Assembly (NCBI GenBank): GCA_002682825.1
Contig: NOKP01000033.1
Span: 1 to 64,000, forward strand
Direction: 5' to 3'
DNA from: Neonectria sp. B-13
Taxonomy: Eukaryota > Ascomycota > Sordariomycetes > Hypocreales > Nectriaceae
Length of the DNA stretch: 64,000 nt
The notes beneath the pieces are model-generated. The model worked only from the letters and a program-made list of their open reading frames with translations, did not search any database and was not told the DNA's origin. The position numbers and the translations under genes are program-made. Shown in pieces: positions 55,644-64,000 of the stretch (positions are counted from its first letter, which is position 1; every line of letters begins with the position of its first letter).

Positions 55644-56162
55644 ATAATAAGTATATATTAATAATATACTACTTTTAATTCTTATTACTATATTTAATAT
55701 ACTTTTAACTTTTAATATATATATTAATATTAATTTATATTAAAAGGAGCTTATAGCTGTTTATATAGTATTTATAGTCTTAAATAGTTAAGCTTTTTAT
55801 AGCTTAAAATATCTTTACTTAACTGATTAATTAATAATATAATTAATATATATTATTAACTTAATAATAATTTATATACTATTCTATTTTACTCTCTTTA
55901 TATTATATTACTATATAGCAATTCTAAACTAATATAATACTTTACTTTATATAAAAAGTTTAAAATTTATTAAGTTTAATATTTATATATTAAAGTTAAA
56001 AGAGATAAGTTTAAAATCTATAATATAAACTTAGCTATAAGTATATAAATCTATAAATATTTAATAAATAAATATAAAATAATAATAAAACTATTCTATA
56101 TAGAATATAAATAGATAATAAGTTTAATATCTTATATAATTATTATTTACTTTCCTTATTAT

Positions 56163-56450
56163 TTAAATATAATAGTCCTTAGTAATATATACTTAGAAAA
56201 AGGACTAAAGATTAAATAGTATAAAAGAAAATAGAAAAAATAATAATATAATAGGTTTAATACTTAAGCTTAAGATAATAATAACTTAAGAAGATAAAAG
56301 TTTCTACTATAAAGTTAAGATATAAGTTTTACTATCTTAATTAGCTAGAAAAGCTAGATCTTAGAAAAGTTAAACCTTAAAAAAGCCAGACTTTAAAAAA
56401 GCTAAATCTTAAAAAAGACTAAAACCTCTTAAAATAAAAGTCTAATTTAA
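56163..56450 (-). mobile_element. retroposon-like family, copy F (5'-truncated)
   Basis: Reverse orientation. It starts with the family's 3' end (TTAAATATAATAG), includes a degraded minisatellite and stops shortly after it, so only about 290 bp of the 3' end are present. Strongly RIP-mutated; target duplication not recognisable. Confidence 0.65.
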
Positions 56451-56762
56451 TAGTAGAAAGAAATAAGAAATAATACCTTAAATAGATAATAGTCCTTTAG
56501 TAAAGTATATAGAAATATATTATATAAATATCTTAGTTAGTTAATCTTAAGCTATACTAGATAGTATATATATAATTAAGCAGTTTAGTATTTAATACTT
56601 TCTAATAGAGATTTATCTTATAAGATTAATTATTAAGTTAAAAGTAGAAAAGAATATTAGTAAAGTATTAAAAAGGCCTATAGTTAGCTTAATAATTAGT
56701 ATTATAAAAGATAGAGATTTAACCTAGAATTAAATAAAGATTTAAATATAATTATAGAATTC

Positions 56763-57938
56763 CACTATTGAAACTACTGTTTAGACCACTGTTTCTGCTT
56801 ATCCGCGATTGCACTGAACAGTTATGTGTTTCCTTTGCTTGAGCTTAACAGGGGGATAGATCTTTGGATTTTGAACCTAATTATTGACTTTTGCCCCCTT
56901 CAGTAAGTATCTGACCTAACCTCGTCCCCTCAATTTCCTTGCCACGGCTGAGTTGCTTAGTAACAGCCACTGTCAGTCCGCTGACGCTAGGAACGACCAT
57001 CAGGCTTCCAACTCCCTCTGCCAAATCCCTCTATGCAGCTTTATGGCCAATGTTAGAGATGACCATAGGATTCCCTTGGTTTCTAATGCATTACTCCTTT
57101 AGCTGTAGGTTAGTTAGAATGATATTACCTATTAACTGTATAATCTATAAGGTATAAATAGGATTATATAGCGTCTTAAAGAACTCTTTCTCTATAGTAG
57201 TAATATTATTATTCCTTTCTAGCTTTAGAGCTAGTCTTTCTAGAAAAAGCTATTCTATTATAATCTATTAGATAGTTATTATATTAAACTTTATTTCTTC
57301 TTATAGTAGGATATTATAACTAAAGACTACTAATTGAACTAACTTCTTAGGTTTAAAGTAGTTAATTATAGACTATTTTATATACTTTAGACTAGACTTT
57401 TAAGCTATAATTTATAATATAAAAATAAGACTTAAATATTCTTTTAATTTAATATATAGATTATATAAGAGTTTATATATATAGCTTAGTAAGAGCTTAC
57501 TAGACTATAGTATAATTTAAATAAAAGTAGTTATTTTATACAATTAGTAGTATAATTATTATATTATTTAAAAGGTTAAATAGAATATAAAAAGATAACT
57601 TAAAAAGTATAAAGCCTTATAAGTTAGGCTTTTATCCTAAGGGGTTTTAGCCTTTTCTAAGGTCTAACTTTTCTAAGATCTAGCTTTTCTAAGATTTAGC
57701 TTTTCTAAAATCTAGCTTTTCTAAGATCTAGCTTTTCTAAGATCTAGCTTTTTTAGCTAATTAGAGTAGTAAAACTTATATCTTAACTTTATAATAGAAA
57801 CTTTTATTTCCTTAAGTTATTATTACTTTAGGCTTAAGTATTAAGCCTATTATACTATTATTTTTTCTATTTTCTTTTATACTATTTAACCTTTAGTCTC
57901 TTCTCTAGGTATATATTACTAAGGATTATTATATTTAA
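56763..57938 (+). mobile_element. retroposon-like family, copy C (intron-bearing)
   Basis: Full-length, 1176 bp, from CACTATTGAAAC to ATTATATTTAA. Flanked by a perfect 15-bp duplication ATAATTATAGAATTC (56748-56762 and 57939-57953). It differs from A and B by an extra 101-bp segment (56904-57004). Its 5' part is less mutated than in other copies. Confidence 0.88.
56904..57004 (+). other. intron-like segment present only in copy C
   Basis: The segment starts GTAAGTATCTG, has GCTGAC 17 nt before its end and ends GACCATCAG. Removing it exactly restores the contiguous sequence of copies A and B (CCCTTCA joined to GCTTCCAAC). It is GC-normal and free of RIP, as expected of sequence that is single-copy inside a repeated element. 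Confidence 0.75.
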
Positions 57939-57953
57939 ATAATTATAGAATTC

Positions 57954-60474
57954 TTTCTTAGTAAATAAAGATAAAAGCTTAAGCTTTAAGCTTAATAAGC
58001 TTATTTCTCTTATCTTTCTATAATAAGAAGCTCTTTAGTTATTCTTACTTAAGATAATAATAATAAAAAAAGACTTTTTTTCTTCTTTCCTACTTAACCT
58101 TCCTTATAATAGCCCTCTTTTATACTTAATTATATTCCTACTAATAACTAGTTAGCCTATTTAGCCTTTAGCTCTTACTATATATCTTCTTTATAATCTA
58201 ATAATTATCCTTAATTAAAGTAAAATTGTATATATTAGAACTTTCTTTCTTTTTTAATTCTAATTAAAGAAATATATATATATAATAAAGAAGTATTTTA
58301 TAAAATCTTTTTTAAGTCTAGTACTAAAAAACAAAAGAAATCTATACTTTTAAGCTATCTTTTTAATTTTATATTTACCTTTCTAACTAAGAATAGTAAA
58401 TCTTTTTAAAGTATTATTACTTTTATACCTTTTATAGTTAGTATTATTCTTTCTAATTAATATTTATAATAAAAGAAAGAATAATATTATTATATATAAA
58501 GTTAATAATCCCTCTATAAGGGAACCTAATATATAATAATTACTGTATTATATATTAATTTCTTTATCTTAAGCTTAACCACTTTTAAAGTTCTTTATTA
58601 ATCTTTCTATTTAATTTAAACCTATTTACCTTTTCTATTTAGTCTAAGTTTTTCCTTAACCCCTATTCCTAGTATATAATCCTACTCTTATTAATCCTTA
58701 TATTTCTCCTTCATTTTACAATGTACTAGCTAGCTATCTATACTAGCTCTATATACTCTAGCAGCTCCTAGAACCATAAAGTGTATTTATCTCTAGTTAA
58801 TTTATTAATAATAGCTTTATCCTAATATAACCTAGCTTTTAATCTTCTAGTAAGCTTTTTAAGAAACTCCTTTTCCTTTCTAATAAAGCTAATATTATTA
58901 ACTTTAGTACCTTTATTATTTAGAAGTAGATAGTAGTTAAATATAGCTAGATATACTATTTAAATAGTATTAACTATTATATAATTAGACTTAAAGCTAT
59001 TAAGATTATAGATTTTAGCTTAGTAAAGCTACTACTTATATTTAGTAAGCTTAATCTCTCTATTTAAAGAGTAATAATATTCTATTTTATATATTTTATA
59101 GCTTTATTTCTTACTATTAGGTTATAAGATATAGTAGGTAATAGTAGAATATATTATAGTTATATTATACTATATTATAGTGTATTAAGAAAGAGAGAAA
59201 AAGGTTAGTTAGACTTATTAGCTTAATAAAAGATAGTTATTTATATATACTATAGTTTAGAATAAGCTTTTTATAAATTAGATATTAAGATTAAAGAGAG
59301 AGATCTAAATGGGTTATAAAAATAGGCTTAAGGTATAATATTAATATAAATTATATTACTAGGAAAGCTTATTATATTTAAGTTATTAGGATTAATAGTA
59401 CTAAGTATAGTATTTTACTATATTAACTATTATATATTATCTATTATATTATCTTAATCTATTAGATAATATTAACTAAGGTTAAAATTACTATAAATAA
59501 AGTTAATAATATTTTCCTATTAAGTAAGAGAAATTAAACTTTTTAGAATATATATAGTATAAGACTTTAACTTTAGTATAAGTAATATAAATTAATTAAT
59601 AATTTAAAATAAGTCTATTAGGTTAATATTAACTATTATTTTCTTTATCTTAATACTTATTATAATATTAAGGTATTAATCTTACTCTTTATAAATCTTT
59701 TAATTATTTACATAGACTAAATAAGCTTTATTAATAAATTGAATTATAAATATAATTACTATTTAAATAGTTTAAGTCTTTTAAGATATAAGAACTAATA
59801 ATATATTCCTTATTAAGATATTACTGCTTATAGGACTTTTAAGCATATTTCTTATTAAAATATTACTCTTTATAGACTTATATAATAGTATAAAAGCTCT
59901 TAAAGATATCTTAAATAAGATTAACTATAAAGGTTTAATACTTTTAATTCTTTCTATTAGCTTAAATATTAATCTAAGTAAGTTATACTAAGTTCCTTTA
60001 GTAAAAGTATTATTTTTTATTAAAGTTTCTATAATTAAAAGTATCTTTTTAAATAAAGAAATTAGAATAAATAACTTCTTAAATAGAAAGATTATAATTA
60101 ATAACTTTCTAAATAAAGAAAGAATTAGAATTAGTAATTTCTTTTAAGAATTAATTAAATTAAAAGAAATAATACTTTTAGGTTTATCTTTAAGCTACTT
60201 AAGAAGTCTATTATTAATTATAAACTCTTTCTTAATAAAAGCTTTAGTAAGATTAATAAGTATAATAAACTTAAGCTTATTAATATTTAATTAATATATT
60301 AAGGAACTTTAAATCTTTTTATTAAAAGGTATAATAAGGTATAGAATAAGCTAATAATTATTTAAGAGTTTATTTAGTCTAAGGCTTAATTATATAATAG
60401 TTAGAAAGCTATTATAATAAATAAAAACATTAGAGATTTAAAGCTTATAGTCTATTAGTAAGAATTAATAGTAT
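57954..60474. repeat. unidentified RIP-mutated sequence
   Basis: Very AT-rich, with no readable protein signature and no recognised repeat partner in the window. Confidence 0.6.
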
Positions 60475-60487
60475 ATATTAAATATTT

Positions 60488-61908
60488 CACTATTAAAACT
60501 ACTATTTAGACTACTATTTCTACTTATTTATAATTATACTAAACAGTTATATATTTCCTTTACTTAAGCTTAATAAGAGGATAAATCTTTAGATTTTAAA
60601 CCTAATTATTAACTTTTACTCTTTCTATAGAACTCTCTCTATTAAATCCCTTTATATAGCTTTATAGCTAATTAATAGGATTCTTTTACTTTCTAATATA
60701 TTACTCTTTTAGTTATAGATTAATTATTATAGTATTACTTATTAGCTATATAACTTATAAGATATAATTATTATACTTTAAACTATTAATAAACCTTTTC
60801 TTTATATTAATAGTATTATTATTCCTTTCTAGCTTTAAAGTTAATCCTTTTAGAAAGATTTATTCTATTATAATTTATTAAACTATTACTTTATTAGACT
60901 AGATTCTATCTTATAGTAGAATATATATTATAGAAAGGCCCTAGAATACCTAGCTAGAAGTCTTTAGGACTTCCCAGCCGGATATTCACTAGGAAATCCT
61001 ATGGAGTTAGAGGATCTTATCTTCAGAGGACTTCCTATAGATTTCTTAGGCATCTCCTAGGCTCTTCTCAGCAGGGAAGATAAAAGGGAAGATAAGAAGG
61101 AAATTAGGAAGGAAGAAAGCATGCCTTTTATACTTACTATAATAAATATAATTTGATCTAAAAGATTATAATCTAGAAGATCTATCTTTAGAAGAAACCC
61201 TTTCTCTAGAAAAGATTAATATATACTTTAAAAGAGTATTTTAATAGGCTAAAAAGCCTATCTTTCTCTTATTATACTATTTTCTTTCTATATTATAGAG
61301 TTAGTTTCTATAATAATATAATTACTAAAGATTATTAATTAGATTAATTTCTTAGCCTTAAGGTATTAATTAGTTTTAATCTCTTTTATATTTTATAGAT
61401 TAGACTTTTAAACTATAATTTATAGCTTAAAAATAAGACTTAAATCTACTTAAAATAGACTATATAGATTATATAAGAGCCTATAGGTATAGCTTAGTAA
61501 GAGCTTACTAAGCTATAATACAATTTAAAAGGTTATTTTATATAATTAATTATATAATCTTTATATTATATAAAAGGTTAAATAGAATATAAAAGAGTAA
61601 CTTAGAAAGTATAAAGCCTTATAAGTTAAGCTTTTATCCTAAGGGGTTTTAGCCTTTTTTAAGATCTAGCTTTTCTAAGGTTTAGCTTTTCTAAGATTTA
61701 GCTTTTCTAAGATCTAGCTTTTCTAGCTAATTAGAATAATAAAACTTATATTTTAACTTTATAATAGAAACTTTTATCTCCTTAAGTTATTATTACCTTA
61801 AGCTTAAGTATTAAGCTTATTATACTATTGTTTTTTCTATTTTCTTTTATACTATTTAACCTTTAGCTCCTTCTCTAGGTATATATTACTAAGGATTATT
61901 ATATTTAA
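60488..61908 (+). mobile_element. retroposon-like family, copy D (interrupted by LTR-like insertion)
   Basis: Runs from CACTATTAAAAC to TATATTTAA with a perfect 13-bp duplication ATATTAAATATTT (60475-60487 and 61909-61921). Without the 390-bp insertion and its 5-bp duplication it is about 1026 bp. It shares a sequence variant (AAACTATTAATAAACC near 60780) with copy E. Confidence 0.85.
60926..61315 (+). repeat. 390-bp LTR-like (solo LTR) insertion
   Basis: Terminal inverted bases TATTATAGAAA and TTTCTATAATA (TGTT...AACA before RIP) with a perfect 5-bp duplication ATATA on each side (60921-60925, 61316-61320), as made by retrotransposon integrases. No coding capacity. A second copy is at 63206. 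Confidence 0.8.
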
Positions 61909-63205
61909 ATATTAAATATTTAATTAATAGTTTAATTATAATTTCTTAGGCTATACTTTAAGTCTTTAATTCTTAGCTTCTTTATAATAGTATAACTAAA
62001 AAAGCTTTTAATTCAATCTAAGTTAAAAGCTTTAGCTTTCTTATTATCTTTTTTTACTTTTACTAATTAATTAAGCTTTTAGTCTTAAAAATATAAAATA
62101 AATTTAATTCTCTTAAGTATTTCCTTTTTTACTTAAATAATAAGTTCTTTTAGAATAATATTACTTTTTATTATTTATTTCTTTATTAGGCTAATTAGCT
62201 CTTAAATAGCTAAAATAATAAGAAAGATTCTAAGAAAATTATATTTCTATTAACTATTTTAGTAAAAGGTAAGTATTCTATAAATAAGAAATTTATAAAG
62301 TATACTATTAAAAGCTATAATTTCTCTTTAGATAATAGTAAAAACTATAAATTATTCCTTCTTTTCTTTCTTTAGAGTATTAAAGATATAAAAATACTCT
62401 TTCTTTAAGTTCTAAATATAAGTAATTTAATAGGTTTAATTAGTAAAATGAATAATTCTAATAAGAAATCTTTAGTTAAATTAAGTTTCTTAGAATAGTT
62501 AGAATCTTAAGAAAGATTAGTTTTTTATAATAAAGATAATCTTCTTAATAAGCTTAATTAAATAATTAAATTATTCTTATTTATTTATTTTAATCTTAAA
62601 AGTATTAAGATTAAGACTATTAAAAGTAATAATAATTAGATCCTTTATATTATAAGTTATTAAATATAAGAATATAAAAAGGCTAAAGTTAATAAATATC
62701 TTTTTATTCTAAAGGTTATTTAATAGTTCTTATAGATTTATATAATACTTATTCTAAGAGCTAAAGTCTTTTTTATTAAAGTCTAAATAAAATTAAATAG
62801 TTTTAACTTAAGCTTTAATTATATTTTTATTTTTTAAGGCTAAGTACTTTAGGCTTATATTTCTCTAGTAAGATTAATTAAATTAAAAAAAGTAAAAGAT
62901 TAATTAATTAATTAAATTTTAATAAAGTAATATCTTAGATATAAACTCTTTTAAATATAGAAAGCTTTATTTACCTTTTTTATTATAAATAATCCCTTTA
63001 TAGAATATTAGTTTATTATTAGTATAATAAAACTAAATTTTCTTTTTATAGTAGCTATTACTATAGTATTTTAGAAAATAATAATACTTTTAAAAGTTAA
63101 TCTAATAATAAAAAAATAAAGAATAAGATTCTTATTAAAATTTAGACTTAAATAGAAGAAAATTATAATATTAAGACTTAAGTTATAATATAAATTTTCC
63201 TTAGA

Positions 63206-63593
63206 TATTATAGAAAGGCCCTAGAATACCTAGCTAAAAGTCTTTAGAACTTCCTAGCTAAATGTTTACTAGGAAATCCTATGGAGTTAAGGGACCTTAT
63301 CTCTAAAGGACTTCCTATAGATTTCCTAGATATCTTCTAGGCTCTTTTTAGCAGGGAAGATAAAAGAGAAGATAAGAGGGAAATTAGGAAGAGAGAAAGT
63401 ATATATTTATACTTATAAGAATAACTATAATTTAATCTAAAAGATTATAATCTAAAAGGTTTATTTTTAGAAAAGACTCTTTTTTTAAAAGAGATTAATA
63501 TATACTTTAAAAGAATATTCTAATTAATTTAAAGTCTATCTTTCTCTTATTTTAATACTTTCTATCTATATTATAAAGCTAGTTTCTATAATA
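63206..63593 (+). repeat. second copy of the 390-bp LTR-like element
   Basis: 388 bp with the same termini, more RIP-mutated (for example AGGACTTCCCAGCC to AGAACTTCCTAGCT). No clear target duplication. Confidence 0.8.
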
Positions 63594-64000
63594 ATTAATA
63601 AATAAATAAGGAATTAAACTTTAGACTACTTTTAAACTATTATTATATAACTATTATAATAATACTATTAAAGAATAAGAAATTCTATATATTATATATT
63701 AATCTATTCTTTAATTAATAATTATTTTAAGTTTATAAAAATAACTATTAATAATTATATATACTCTTTATAATTAATATTAAGAATACTCTTAAACAAA
63801 AGATATAGAATTAAGTAAAAGAATAGAAAGTTTTAGAAAGTTATTAATAATATAAATTAGACTATTTATTTCTAATTAAAGAAGTTATTAAATAATAATA
63901 TAAAGTCTTTTATATAACTTACTTTTTATACTTAAGTTATAATAATATCTTAAGAATATATATAAGTCTTTAGCTTTAGTAAAAAGACCTATAGTACTAA

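Larger units (their letters stand above)
53281..64000. repeat. RIP-mutated repeat block
   Basis: Over 10 kb of extremely AT/TpA-rich DNA with no intact gene. It contains five copies (B-F) of a ~1.04-kb retroposon-like family and two copies of a ~390-bp LTR-like element, described separately. Large parts (57954-60474 and 61922-63205) are unidentifiable decayed repeats. The block continues past the window end. Confidence 0.85.

Noticed and set aside
56939..57157. 72-codon plus-strand ORF spanning the copy C intron-like segment
   Set aside because: It starts within the intron-like segment and has no counterpart in other copies.

Overview
The window is nuclear DNA of a filamentous ascomycete, most likely a Eurotiomycete of the Aspergillus/Penicillium type. 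The evidence is many short GT-AG introns (about 45-100 nt, CTRAC-like branch points), Zn2Cys6 regulators, a HET-domain protein, PNP/NLR relics, and alternation of ordinary gene-bearing DNA with extremely AT/TpA-rich blocks carrying repeat-induced point mutation (RIP)-like C-to-T decay. It reads as an accessory or subtelomere-like segment.

Layout. 1-15.3 kb: transposon graveyard and fragments of NLR-type genes (PNP_UDP, TPR), a RIP block (1.9-4.1 kb), an intact five-exon Cys-rich membrane protein, a multi-pass membrane protein, nested pogo/LTR relics (7-9 kb), an intact HET gene, a LINE relic and a small unknown gene. 15.6-22.2 kb: a complete but RIP-mutated Ty1/copia element (two 209-bp LTRs, still readable RNase H) carrying a nested 1.04-kb repeat. 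22.3-29 kb: a broken wax-synthase-like acyltransferase gene, an intact intronless bacterial-type alpha-amylase, minisatellites and a solo LTR.

29.0-52.1 kb: a gene-dense island that looks like a catabolic cluster: Baeyer-Villiger monooxygenase, esterase, three Zn2Cys6 regulators, two FAD aromatic hydroxylases (one damaged), a VOC-type extradiol ring-cleavage dioxygenase, an FAH-family hydrolase and acetoacetyl-CoA synthetase. Together they suggest removal of an acyl side chain from an aromatic ketone, ring hydroxylation, meta-cleavage, hydrolysis of the acylpyruvate-type product and capture of acetoacetate as its CoA ester. The substrate is not known from sequence. Exon structures were rebuilt by hand; in most genes every junction keeps frame and completes a family motif.

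53.3-64 kb: RIP-mutated repeat block. The most unusual feature is an interspersed family, six copies here (A-F, one of them inside the copia element). Four full-length copies are bounded by 13-15 bp target-site duplications, two are truncated at one end, and one copy carries a 101-bp GT-AG segment with a perfect branch-point motif that the others lack. That pattern is expected of an element copied through a spliced RNA.
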